DNA of 64,000 bases from Acidobacteriota bacterium (lineage in GTDB: Bacteria > Acidobacteriota > Blastocatellia > Pyrinomonadales > Pyrinomonadaceae): positions 868,001 through 932,000 of the forward strand of contig QQUY01000001.1 of NCBI GenBank assembly GCA_003385635.1, given 5' to 3'. The notes beneath the pieces were generated by a model, which did no database searches, was not told the DNA's origin, and saw only the letters and a list, made by a program, of their open reading frames with translations. The first letter of the stretch is position 1, and each line of letters starts with the position of its first letter. The translations under genes were made by a program, and so were the position numbers. Shown here piece after piece: positions 8,085-15,157 of the stretch.

Positions 8085-8790
8085 AGAAAGGCTAAAGCTA
8101 ATTCTTTCCGCAAACTTAAATAAGATTACAGAATTCGACGGATTCAAGAAATACGACGGTGTTGAAGACTCTGAAGACTTTCAGGCGATGATGAGAGAAG
8201 ACCCGGCTTTCGCACCCTTTTCTCTGGACAGGGAAAAGTACGTTGTCGCGAGAATCGGGGGGAATCTGGTTACCAGCATTCATCGCAAGCTTGGTGACCT
8301 ATACGAAGACATCTTGCTTGAATTGCTAATCTATCGGTTTGGGTTTTCCAAAGAGTATCTGAAGTTTAGCCTCAAAATCGTTATCGATGGGATAGAGCAA
8401 GTAAGAACAACCGATGGAAGATTGGTAATTGATGAAATTGAGGATTCAACTTTGCGGGAGAAAGTGAGTTCGCTGGTCGAAGATCCTTATATTGGATTGG
8501 GAATTGAGATAAGATCTTGCTATCAGATTGGAGATTCCAAACGGATACAGGCGGATGATCATATGGCAACCGCATTAAAGGCAATCGATATCGAACCTAA
8601 AATGTTGGTGATGTGTACGACTTCTTTGGTCCAACCTGTTAGAAGACTTGCTAAGAATTGGACGCTTTACGAAGGTTCTGATTCCTTCACATTCATTAGT
8701 GATCTTACAGATTTCGCTCTCTTTGATTTCCTGATGGACAATAGAGATTTCATCCGCAGCCAAATGGATGAAGTCTTCGATATGTTATAG
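8074..8790 (+). CDS. Putative type II restriction endonuclease
   Basis: This is a 238-residue protein assigned mainly by context: it overlaps the controller gene and converges on the DNA methyltransferase. Its central segment GLGIEIRSCYQIGDSKRIQADDHMA, flanked by an upstream acidic strand, could be a variant PD-(D/E)xK core in which the usual ExK reads ExR. It is about the size of BglII-class enzymes. I cannot name the recognition site. The last codons overlap the 3' end of the methyltransferase gene by 6 bp. Confidence 0.7.
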   Translation: MTIEERLKLILSANLNKITEFDGFKKYDGVEDSEDFQAMMREDPAFAPFSLDREKYVVARIGGNLVTSIHRKLGDLYEDILLELLIYRFGFSKEYLKFSLKIVIDGIEQVRTTDGRLVIDEIEDSTLREKVSSLVEDPYIGLGIEIRSCYQIGDSKRIQADDHMATALKAIDIEPKMLVMCTTSLVQPVRRLAKNWTLYEGSDSFTFISDLTDFALFDFLMDNRDFIRSQMDEVFDML

Positions 8791-10119
8791 ACTCACGCAC
8801 ACACCAGTCTCATAAAGTTTCTTCTTCCCCCCTCTCTTTCGAAAAACGACGATCTTGTCAAGGTTAAATCCTTCAAGAACAAATAGCTTGCTGAGAATTA
8901 CTTCTGTGACTATTTCAACACCACTCAACCGAGAATTACCAACGACGTAGACACCCTTAAACCCCTTCGCAGCCGTCTTCTTCAGCTCCCTAATATGAGC
9001 ATGCATCATATTGAAGTATTTCGTCGCGTAGTTGCACATTAGAAGGCTGTTCTTTCGTAACTCTGGCACATAATCCAAAATCCCTTCAGTTCCAGGATTA
9101 GGGGGAATAAACTCCTTTTCAAGGACGGAAGTGGCTCTGCCCCAAGTTCCTCCGATTGCAGCGAGGTCTATTTCGGTCGCCTCCTTTGCAGTCTCAATCA
9201 ACTCCATGAAGAAAAGCTGAGGACGAGTCTGATGAATGTAGCTGAATCGATTCGGATATGGGGGCGATGTAATCACCCGGTGAACCTCTGTTTCACCCAA
9301 AGTCTGACTCAGCCTAGTGGAATCACCTTCTATAACGAAACAGCCATTACTATGTTTGTCTAGCATTTTAAGATCGCTTCTCATTTTGGTAAATCGATCC
9401 TCAAACTCCTGCCAGACATCTATCGTCCGGTCGTGATTATCATCGAAAGTTATGGTGGGGTGGTTTCGGTGAATATTTGCACACCGCAAACAAGCTTCGG
9501 ACATTAGTAAGCTAAAGAAGGGTGAGTTATCTGGTGTGACCTTCTCTGAACAGAGCTTTCTCAGTAGGAGCAACTCTCGCAAGACACACTCTCGCCACCA
9601 GCGCAATGGATTGTGGATAAGGGGTAACTGAAGTTGAAAGTGGTCCAAAAAGGCTTCAAGTTTCATTGACTTAGACCTTTCGTGATACTTCTCAAAAGAC
9701 TCTCTAATCTTCTTAAAATCCGTATCCAGCGAAGTGAGCTCATAATCCCACTTCAGTGCCCAATTCGAGACTTTAGCAAGTAGAGGATTTATTTCTACTG
9801 CAATGGCCTGAAATGATTGCTTCTGGCATTCAATTGAGGTAGTACCTTTCCCACTAAAGGGATCACAAATCACTCTTTCCGGATCGCATTCCAGATACTT
9901 TAGGAAGAACCTCACTAGCTCGGGTGAATAACTGGGAGTCAGTCGAAACCACGAGTGTACTGACTCATCAGTACCTGGTCTAAAAGTAACATCCGAAAGG
10001 TCCAAGACTTCGAAGTCGAACCCGTGCGCACCATACGATTTAGTATATTCAGGCGCATGCTTACAAATAGCGGCTAAATCAAGCTGTTTCTCCACTTCTG
10101 GAAAGAGTTTTGGCTGCAT
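8785..10119 (-). CDS. DNA methyltransferase (N4-cytosine/N6-adenine type)
   Basis: The protein has 444 residues. The S-adenosylmethionine motif DPFSGKGTT (residues 86-94) comes first and the catalytic motif TSPPY (284-288) about 190 residues later, an alpha/gamma-type order with a long insert that may hold target-recognition functions. SPPY favours amino-methylation of cytosine or adenine. It modifies host DNA against the neighbouring endonuclease. It is convergent with that gene, and an inverted repeat lies 17-46 bp upstream of its ATG. Confidence 0.9.
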   Translation of the reverse strand: MQPKLFPEVEKQLDLAAICKHAPEYTKSYGAHGFDFEVLDLSDVTFRPGTDESVHSWFRLTPSYSPELVRFFLKYLECDPERVICDPFSGKGTTSIECQKQSFQAIAVEINPLLAKVSNWALKWDYELTSLDTDFKKIRESFEKYHERSKSMKLEAFLDHFQLQLPLIHNPLRWWRECVLRELLLLRKLCSEKVTPDNSPFFSLLMSEACLRCANIHRNHPTITFDDNHDRTIDVWQEFEDRFTKMRSDLKMLDKHSNGCFVIEGDSTRLSQTLGETEVHRVITSPPYPNRFSYIHQTRPQLFFMELIETAKEATEIDLAAIGGTWGRATSVLEKEFIPPNPGTEGILDYVPELRKNSLLMCNYATKYFNMMHAHIRELKKTAAKGFKGVYVVGNSRLSGVEIVTEVILSKLFVLEGFNLDKIVVFRKRGGKKKLYETGVCVSL

Positions 10120-10135
10120 AACTTACAAATGTCCA

Positions 10136-10165
10136 AAGTAATGATAACAATAGTATACATTACTT
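10136..10165. promoter_or_regulatory. Candidate C-protein operator of the methyltransferase
   Basis: AAGTAATG (10136-10143) and its exact complement (10158-10165) form a perfect 8-bp inverted repeat with a 14-bp spacer that ends in GTATAC. It lies just upstream of the methyltransferase start. Binding there would block or modulate that promoter. Confidence 0.5.
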
Positions 10166-10247
10166 CGGGCGGCAACGAACACTAATTTGTTTAAGTTGTG
10201 AAGAAAGTCTGACGAGGTTATCCTTCGCTCTGAAAAAACATTCAGGT

Positions 10248-10542
10248 TATGAATACCACAAATATCGGTGGTTATCCATGATCCCATAAAGAACACTCAA
10301 AGATGACCTGCAGTACAAAACTGGTCCAGTTTGAAAGTTATTATACGAGGCTTTTTGAGGGTCGGGTATCTCTTCTCCCGCGCTCCCCGATCCTTCCAAA
10401 CCGCCCACCACGATCAATTCATCGCCCCTGCCTCTGTAAGCGCGCTCCAAGTTGCGCCAGCTGTCGAGAAACAGTTCAGGTAGATAATCAGCAGTGGTGA
10501 TACTGCCAGTGTCTTTATCGGATTCGAGAAAGTGGGATTATC
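10248..10542 (-). pseudogene. Possible gene remnant
   Basis: The minus-strand frame after an in-frame stop near 10545 reads ESDKDTGSITTADYLPELFL, continues through a WRNLERAYRGRGDELIVVGG stretch and ends near 10248. Composition looks protein-coding, but there is no upstream start or ribosome binding site and no family I recognise. It could be debris at the island edge. Confidence 0.25.
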
Positions 10543-10634
10543 GGCTTGAGCAATCAGGCTCAACGCCGAGAAATAGTTGCGCCTAAGCCCAAATACTCAG
10601 CGGTTTCCACTCACTACATTTCTTACTACAGTCG

Positions 10635-10661
10635 AAAAAGGGCGACCGATATGGTCGCCCT
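10635..10661 (-). terminator. Intrinsic terminator of tRNA-Arg
   Basis: A perfect 9-bp stem (10639-10647 with 10653-10661) and a 5-nt loop are followed, in the minus direction, by a T5 tract (10635-10639). It begins 17 bp past the tRNA 3' end. Confidence 0.85.
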
Positions 10662-10677
10662 AAGTCATTGAAAATAA

Positions 10678-10754
10678 TGGTGCACCCGACAGGATTCGAA
10701 CCTATGACCTCTTGATTCGTAGTCAAGCACTCTATCCAGCTGAGCTACGGGTGC
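10678..10754 (-). tRNA. tRNA-Arg (anticodon ACG)
   Basis: The minus-strand sequence folds as a cloverleaf. The 7-bp acceptor stem is GCACCCG/CGGGTGC with discriminator A. The D-arm holds AGCTCAGCTGGATAGAGT, the anticodon stem is CTTGA/TCAAG with loop CTACGAA, and the T-loop is TTCGAAT. CCA is encoded (10678-10680). ACG reads CGN arginine codons after A34 deamination. It marks the right edge of the low-GC island, and tRNA 3' ends are common integration targets. Confidence 0.95.
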
Positions 10755-10765
10755 ACGAATTCATT

Positions 10766-10794
10766 AGATTACAGATTCGGCCCGGTTTGTTCAA
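10766..10794 (-). promoter_or_regulatory. Sigma-70-type promoter of tRNA-Arg
   Basis: In the minus direction TTGAAC (10789-10794) and TAATCT (10766-10771) are separated by exactly 17 bp, about 11 bp before the mature tRNA 5' end. Confidence 0.65.
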
Positions 10795-10840
10795 GGAACC
10801 GCGAAACAGTTCAAAGTTCAAGGTGCAAATGTACGAGTGA

Positions 10841-11001
10841 GCGGTGAGCAATGAGCAGGAAGCGGTGGGCAGGAAGCGGTGGGCAGTGAGCAGGAAGCGG
10901 TGGGCAGTGAGCAGGAAGCGGTGGGCAGTGAGCAGGAAGCGGTGGGCAGTGAGCAGGAAGCGGTGGGCAGTGAGCAGGAAGAGGTGAGCGGTGAGCGGTG
11001 A
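10841..11001. repeat. Heptanucleotide array, 23 copies in phase
   Basis: Twenty-three contiguous 7-bp units have no phase break. The main words are GCGGTGA, GCAGTGA, GCAGGAA and GCGGTGG; most of the array is a higher-order 21-bp unit of three heptamers. It is intergenic. Confidence 0.9.
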
Positions 11002-11011
11002 TCTGATATTG

Positions 11012-11145
11012 ACTGGAGCGCAGGCAGCCCTGCCTGCGATGAGCGAAGCGAACGAAAGATAAGCAACGAGCAGGAAGCGGGTGCGGGCAAGGATGCCCGC
11101 GGTCCGGCGCTGAACTCGAATCTCATGAGCCGCGCTTCGCACGTC
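11012..11145. repeat. Dispersed 130-bp repeat, copy 1
   Basis: This segment is nearly identical to 14850-14985 (shared blocks GAGCAGGAAGCGGGTGCGGG and AACTCGAATCTCATGAGCCG). It includes the palindrome GCGGGC-(AAGGAT)-GCCCGC and directly follows a heptamer array, as the second copy follows the array at 14669. Confidence 0.8.
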
Positions 11146-11170
11146 TTCCCCAACGTACGCGCTGCTGTAA

Positions 11171-11370
11171 ACGGTCGCGTTTCTGCATTCGTCCGGTGGA
11201 TCGTTCGGCTAGCGCCTCAGGCACGCTCCCTGACGGTCGCGTTTCTGCATTCGTCCGGTGGATCGTTCGGCTAACGTCTCAGGCACGCTCCCTGACGGTC
11301 GCGTTTCTGCATTCGTCCGGTGGATCGTTCGGCTAGCGCTTCAGGCACCCTTCCTGACGGTCGCGTTTCC
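11171..11370. repeat. 62-bp tandem repeat, three full copies plus a partial
   Basis: Units begin at 11171, 11233 and 11295, with a truncated fourth at 11357. Each starts ACGGTCGCGTTTCTGCATTC. Copies differ at only a few positions. No conserved spacer-repeat structure exists, so it is not a CRISPR array. Confidence 0.9.
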
Positions 11371-11478
11371 GCCATTCCAGCACGTCTTCACCTTGAACCT
11401 TAAACAGAGAGGCAGCGCAAGCGCTGATCTAAACGGCAGGGCGGGCAAGCCCGCCGTTAAACGGAAACTCGCCCGCCG

Positions 11479-11506
11479 GGAACTCGGAACCAGGAACTCG
11501 GAACTG
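11479..11506. repeat. Heptamer array at the 3' end of the acidic-protein gene
   Basis: Four units (GGAACTC, GGAACCA, GGAACTC, GGAACTG) end 7 bp before the stop codon of the minus-strand gene that ends at 11514. Confidence 0.8.
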
Positions 11507-11513
11507 TCGAAAA

Positions 11514-12578
11514 CTACTCAGTAAAGTCCGGTGTCGTATCGATCGATGTGTCCGCCGCGTCGATGCCCGAGTCGAAGTCCGCGTCGGCCTGAGCCGTCGA
11601 AGGATCATAGACTCCGCCGGAGGCTACATCCGAAGTGGGATCGTAGACCGAAACGTCGCCTCCGTGTTCGCCCAAATCGCCGTGATGGTCAGCCGCTTCC
11701 TGAGCATCGACCGCGGCATCGGCGTAGACCTCGGCCGCGTCCGTATCGCCTTCTGCGGCGTACGCTGCGGCATCGCGTGCGTTGTCGTCGGCGATGTCCT
11801 GTTCCCAGACGGCCCACTCCATCTCGCCTCGCTCGGCTTCCGCCTGGCCGCTGTGGTCCGGACCGCCCGCTGCAAAATCGGAATCCTCGACCGCCTGTTC
11901 GGCAGCTCTAGAATCTTCGAGTGCGGCTTCGTAGTCGCCTTCGCGGGCGTGTTCCGCCTGCTGCTGCTGAAGCGATTCCGCTTCTGCCTGTTTTGCAGCC
12001 GCTGTTTCAAGCTCATCAGAACTGGCGCCCGAGAGCATACTTTCGTCACCCGCGGCCGCAGCCTCGGCCTCCGCTACTTCGCGAGCCTGTGCAGCAGCTT
12101 CGTAGTCTCCTTCCTCAACGAATGCATCAGCCGCTTCCTGAGCTTCGCGCGCGGATTCGCCGTGCATGTTCTGCTCCATCTCTTCCATCTCGGCCTGTGC
12201 GTCGAGCTCCGAATAACCGGTTGACTCGGCAAAGGCGGTCTCTGAACCCTGACCTGCATCCGGTACCTCCGCGTCAATCCCGAGCGAATCCAGGTCATAA
12301 GTGCCTGAATCAAAGGCCGCGGCTTCAAGATCGGGTGCCGCCGGATCTTCAGAAGAGGAATCGAACTCGGCCGGTTCATCGACCGAATGGTCCGAAGAAC
12401 CTTCGGAGTCGCCGATCTCAACATCGAAAAGCGCTTCGACCACTTCTTCCACAAGCGATTCCGCCTCGCCGTCGCCATCAAGATCGATGTCGTCGGCTTT
12501 CGAAGTGGTGATCTCGATCGTCGTTTCGTTACCCTCGGCGTCTTTTTCCGTGATAGTTATGCTTTCTTCATTCGCCAT
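11514..12578 (-). CDS. Highly acidic alanine-rich helical-repeat protein
   Basis: The 354-residue protein is dominated by Glu, Asp, Ala and Ser and has no membrane segment. The first 30 residues look beta-forming (SITITEKDAEGNETTIEITT). The middle contains degenerate TPR-like helical repeats marked by EGDYEAAAQ, EGDYEAALED and EGDTDAAEVY. The tail is Asp-rich. The gene overlaps the upstream peptidase-like gene by 11 bp and is the last of a three-gene unit. Function is unknown. Because it repeats GDYEAA, it may be a short solenoid or scaffold. Confidence 0.7.
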   Translation of the reverse strand: MANEESITITEKDAEGNETTIEITTSKADDIDLDGDGEAESLVEEVVEALFDVEIGDSEGSSDHSVDEPAEFDSSSEDPAAPDLEAAAFDSGTYDLDSLGIDAEVPDAGQGSETAFAESTGYSELDAQAEMEEMEQNMHGESAREAQEAADAFVEEGDYEAAAQAREVAEAEAAAAGDESMLSGASSDELETAAAKQAEAESLQQQQAEHAREGDYEAALEDSRAAEQAVEDSDFAAGGPDHSGQAEAERGEMEWAVWEQDIADDNARDAAAYAAEGDTDAAEVYADAAVDAQEAADHHGDLGEHGGDVSVYDPTSDVASGGVYDPSTAQADADFDSGIDAADTSIDTTPDFTE

Positions 12579-13962
12579 AGTTCATATGCCTCCCTGCAGC
12601 TTGAGATTTGTTCTCCGGGTTGGAATTCTCCTGTTTCTTTGCCGTTTTCTTTATCCGCGTTATCGCCCTGCAATCGATTTCCGGACACCGAACAGGCAGC
12701 TCGCTCTTTCCTTCAAGCACTTCCCTCGGGATCTTGATCGAAGCCTCGCAAGCGGAGCACTTAATTCTCAAAAATTTCTTCTCCAATTCCTTTTCACGTT
12801 CGGCCCTGTTCCGTTCTCGTTCCTTTTCAACCAGACCGGATATGAGGTCCTTCCAGCGGTGGAAATCGGGGTTGACCGCGAACTCGGACAGCAGTTTGAG
12901 CCGTCTCGAAATATAGGGAGTCGAGGTCGTGGTCAGCTCTGAAAGTCTTGAAAAATCGTCCTGTGTAGCTGATTGCTGTTTCAGCCACTCATCTACATTG
13001 ATCTGCTGGAACAGGAACGATGACTTGAGCGACCAGGAAAGGAGAACCTTTCGGGCGACGTCCTCATCGCCGATCGCAAGGATCCCTGCCCGATCAGCCG
13101 TTATCTCGGCCTGTCTCGCCCAGGCTAACAGCGGCAATTCGATAGCGCCGCCAATCAACGCCGATGGACTCAAGGCTGCGAAAACGCCGCCGCTCATAAA
13201 CCCCTTCTTGGGGCCCTGTTCTCCCAAGAAGAATTGAATCACTGACTTCCACAATGCGTGTCCCGCGCGGCAATGCCCCATCTCGCGCGCGATCAGAAAG
13301 AAGATCTCTTTGCCTCTGAAGCTCGCCGCCAACGCTGAACCGATAACGACGAATGAATCATCGTCGGTTCCGAATGTCAGGCAGTCCCAGGGACGCTCGC
13401 CGGACAGGTATATATCCGGCATCCTGTTCATCCCGAGTACGCGGGCCGCCCTAACGCCTTCGTGGTAGATTTGCGGCATCTGTTGATCGCTCAGCAGAAC
13501 ACCGTTAAAAGTGCTTTCTATCCAGCGCCTCCCGACCTTTTCAGAGATTGACCTCGCGGCGGCGTTGAGCGGTGTTACCTTCTTCAGCGCGGCCATCGCC
13601 CTGCCGTCTTCGGCCCATTGGAATGCGGAAACATCGATCCCATACCCATCCGTCAGGGGCCGTAGCCACTTGCATTCCGGGCAGACGTGAACATCGGCCT
13701 TCAATCCGTGGCCGGTGCCTCTGCATCGGTGGCAAGATGGCGTGGGAACGTGCTGAGGGTTGGAATAAGTAACTGCATTGGGCCGACCTTGGCTATGCTG
13801 ACCCTGGTTCTGATCGCCGGGGGCATTGGCGCCAGGCGGTTCCTGCTGCGGGCGGGTGCCGCCCCTTAGGGGAATACCGCATACGCTGCAGAATTTTGAG
13901 TCGTCGAGCGGAAGCTTGTGTCCGTTGCCGCAGATTACGGTAGCTGTGTTCTGGTCGTTCAT
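12568..13962 (-). CDS. Zinc-ribbon protein with degenerate M48 peptidase domain
   Basis: The 464-residue protein has an N-terminal zinc ribbon (CGNGH, FCSVCG), a Gln/Pro-rich linker, and a second Cys pair set (CHRCRGTGHG, CPECKW). An M48-like domain follows at about 130-360. Its metal site reads AREMGHCRAGH, where the family has HExxH: the first His is Arg (codon CGC, one base from CAC), while the second His and the distal Glu (AEITADRAG) remain. The C-terminal segment has CSAC and CPEIDC. Loss of one zinc ligand predicts a pseudopeptidase. It lies between a zinc-ribbon DUF4190-like gene and an acidic protein gene. Confidence 0.75.
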   Translation of the reverse strand: MNDQNTATVICGNGHKLPLDDSKFCSVCGIPLRGGTRPQQEPPGANAPGDQNQGQHSQGRPNAVTYSNPQHVPTPSCHRCRGTGHGLKADVHVCPECKWLRPLTDGYGIDVSAFQWAEDGRAMAALKKVTPLNAAARSISEKVGRRWIESTFNGVLLSDQQMPQIYHEGVRAARVLGMNRMPDIYLSGERPWDCLTFGTDDDSFVVIGSALAASFRGKEIFFLIAREMGHCRAGHALWKSVIQFFLGEQGPKKGFMSGGVFAALSPSALIGGAIELPLLAWARQAEITADRAGILAIGDEDVARKVLLSWSLKSSFLFQQINVDEWLKQQSATQDDFSRLSELTTTSTPYISRRLKLLSEFAVNPDFHRWKDLISGLVEKERERNRAEREKELEKKFLRIKCSACEASIKIPREVLEGKSELPVRCPEIDCRAITRIKKTAKKQENSNPENKSQAAGRHMNYGE

Positions 13963-13969
13963 TACTAGA

Positions 13970-14434
13970 CTAATAGTACGCGGGCTGTGACGCCATCGAG
14001 AGGATCAACATAAAGAACCATCCGATTGTACCCAGGATCGAAACGACGATCCCGCCCCACAATCCGACCTGTGCCATCCACATCTGGTCCTGAGGGGAGC
14101 GGCCCTCCTTAATTGCGTTCATCTCCAGCCATCCGAGGATAGCAGCGGGCACTCCTGTGAAGGGGCCGCAGCAGAACAGGCCGGCAACCACCAGCCCTAT
14201 CGCCAGAATTCCTTTCTGGTTTGTCCCGCCGCCGGATTTTGGAGCGAACTGGGCCTGCTGGCCTGCTGGCGGAGGCTGGTTCCATTGCTGGTTCTGCTGT
14301 TTACCCTGCTGCGGAGGATCCGGCTCGGGCTTTGCCTGTTGTGCACTGCCTTGGGAACCGGTCAATGGGGAAGCGCAATACCTGCAGAAAGCGGCATCGG
14401 CTGAATTCTCGCGATTACAGTTTGAACAGATCAT
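13970..14434 (-). CDS. Zinc-ribbon, DUF4190-like two-helix membrane protein
   Basis: The 154-residue protein starts with a zinc ribbon (CSNCNRENSADAAFCRYC, residues 3-20). A Gln/Pro-rich linker is followed by two membrane helices (about 76-103 and 125-148) around a loop with EMNAIKEGRSPQDQ. This layout matches DUF4190-type proteins. It is the first gene of the minus-strand unit and is 7 bp from the peptidase-like gene, so the products may form a membrane-associated complex. Confidence 0.7.
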   Translation of the reverse strand: MICSNCNRENSADAAFCRYCASPLTGSQGSAQQAKPEPDPPQQGKQQNQQWNQPPPAGQQAQFAPKSGGGTNQKGILAIGLVVAGLFCCGPFTGVPAAILGWLEMNAIKEGRSPQDQMWMAQVGLWGGIVVSILGTIGWFFMLILSMASQPAYY

Positions 14435-14668
14435 TTACACAATATGTGAATTCCAGCCAAGAAACTGGACAAACGATCAGCTTCTCTGGCAAACACCTGC
14501 CGGGTAAACAGGCTACGTGGCGTTGAGAAGTTCCGGCGGCCAAGTTGCCTGGAGAAGGGCTCGCAGGTCTATCATCGTCCGGGTCGCTCCGGGCGATTGT
14601 CTCAACTGAATGGGTTATGAGATCGAACGCATTATAACCATTTCTCTCCGGGACTCCAGAATTCCTCT

Positions 14669-14738
14669 GCAATGAGCGGTGAGCGGTGAGTGTTGAGCGG
14701 TGAGCCGGGAGCGGTGAGCGGTGAGCAGTGAGCAGTTT
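14669..14738. repeat. Heptanucleotide array, ten copies
   Basis: Ten in-phase units, mostly GCGGTGA with GCAATGA, GTGTTGA, GCCGGGA and GCAGTGA variants, of the same word family as 10841-11001. Confidence 0.85.
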
Positions 14739-14742
14739 AGCG

Positions 14743-14762
14743 GCGGGCTTGCCCGCTTTTTT
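14743..14762 (+). terminator. GCGGGC hairpin with T6 tail
   Basis: GCGGGC-TT-GCCCGC is followed by six T. No plus-strand gene lies upstream, and near-identical palindromes occur at 11440-11455 and 27496-27511, so it may be a repetitive extragenic palindrome rather than a dedicated terminator. Confidence 0.4.
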
Positions 14763-14797
14763 GTTCCGAGTTTCGAGTTTCAGGTTCCGAGATCGGG
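14763..14797. repeat. Heptamer array, five copies
   Basis: The units GTTCCGA, GTTTCGA, GTTTCAG, GTTCCGA and GATCGGG are contiguous, immediately after the palindrome. Confidence 0.75.
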
Positions 14798-14849
14798 GCG
14801 AAGGTTCAAGATTGAAAGATCCACCAGGGCCCACGGTGAGCGGCTTGTG

Positions 14850-14985
14850 ACTGAAGCGCAGGGAGCCGTGCCTTCGATGAGCGAAGCGAACGAACGAAAA
14901 GTAATGAGCAGGAAGCGGGTGCGGGCAGGGATGCCCGCGGTCCGGCGCGGAACTCGAATCTCATGAGCCGCGCTTCACGCTTCTT
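14850..14985. repeat. Dispersed 130-bp repeat, copy 2
   Basis: Same orientation as, and nearly identical to, 11012-11145. Differences are small indels and substitutions. Confidence 0.8.
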
Positions 14986-15029
14986 ATGCAGTGCAAGCTC
15001 GGCTCTCAACAGTCACGTGAGCCCATTGC

Positions 15030-15057
15030 GATTTGGAATTTGAAATCTGAAATTCGG
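15030..15057. repeat. Heptamer array next to a GGCC palindrome
   Basis: Four units (GATTTGG, AATTTGA, AATCTGA, AATTCGG) run into TCGGCC-ACA-GGCCGA. The inverse arrangement, palindrome then array, occurs at 27643-27677. Confidence 0.75.
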
Positions 15058-15107
15058 CCACAGGCCGACCCGCAAGCGCAGCTCTAAACGGTCGATGTAC
15101 CAACCGT

Positions 15108-15156
15108 TCTTTGAATCTTGAACTTGGATCTTTGAACTCGAAACTAGGAACTCGGA
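15108..15156. repeat. Heptamer array abutting the VWA gene stop
   Basis: Seven units (TCTTTGA, ATCTTGA, ACTTGGA and relatives) end one base before the stop codon of the minus-strand gene at 15158. Confidence 0.8.
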
Positions 15157-15157
15157 G

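Larger units (their letters stand above)
10120..10677. other. Spacer between methyltransferase and tRNA-Arg
   Basis: It contains the operator-like repeat at 10136-10165 and the tRNA terminator at 10635-10661. Between them, a minus-strand frame (about 10248-10542) has coding-like composition but no start region or known motif and may be a gene remnant. Confidence 0.4.
10755..11513. other. Non-coding repeat cluster
   Basis: It is built almost wholly of repeats: a degenerate heptamer pair (10807-10827), 23 heptamers in phase (10841-11001), one copy of a 130-bp dispersed repeat, a 62-bp tandem repeat, two short palindromes (CAGCGC-AA-GCGCTG at 11413, GGCGGGC-AA-GCCCGCC at 11440-11455) and four more heptamers. 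Long frames across it are artefacts of the 7- and 21-bp periodicity. Confidence 0.75.
14435..15157. other. Non-coding repeat cluster between convergent-type units
   Basis: It carries heptamer arrays (14669-14738, 14763-14797, 15030-15057, 15108-15156), a hairpin with T6 (14743-14762), dispersed repeat copy 2 and short GGCC-type palindromes (for example near 15055-15069). No gene is supported. Confidence 0.7.

Noticed and set aside
10732..11153. Two overlapping minus-strand frames with perfect peptide repeats
   Set aside because: The repeats arise from the 21-bp (3 x 7) DNA periodicity, and the frames run through the tRNA region and non-coding repeats with no start signals.
10841..11370. Possible CRISPR array
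   Set aside because: The 7-, 21- and 62-bp repeats are contiguous, with no unique spacers, and no cas genes are near.
11531..12942. Long plus-strand frames opposite the acidic-protein gene
   Set aside because: They give Arg/Pro- or Ser-rich translations typical of antisense frames of a GC-rich acidic gene.
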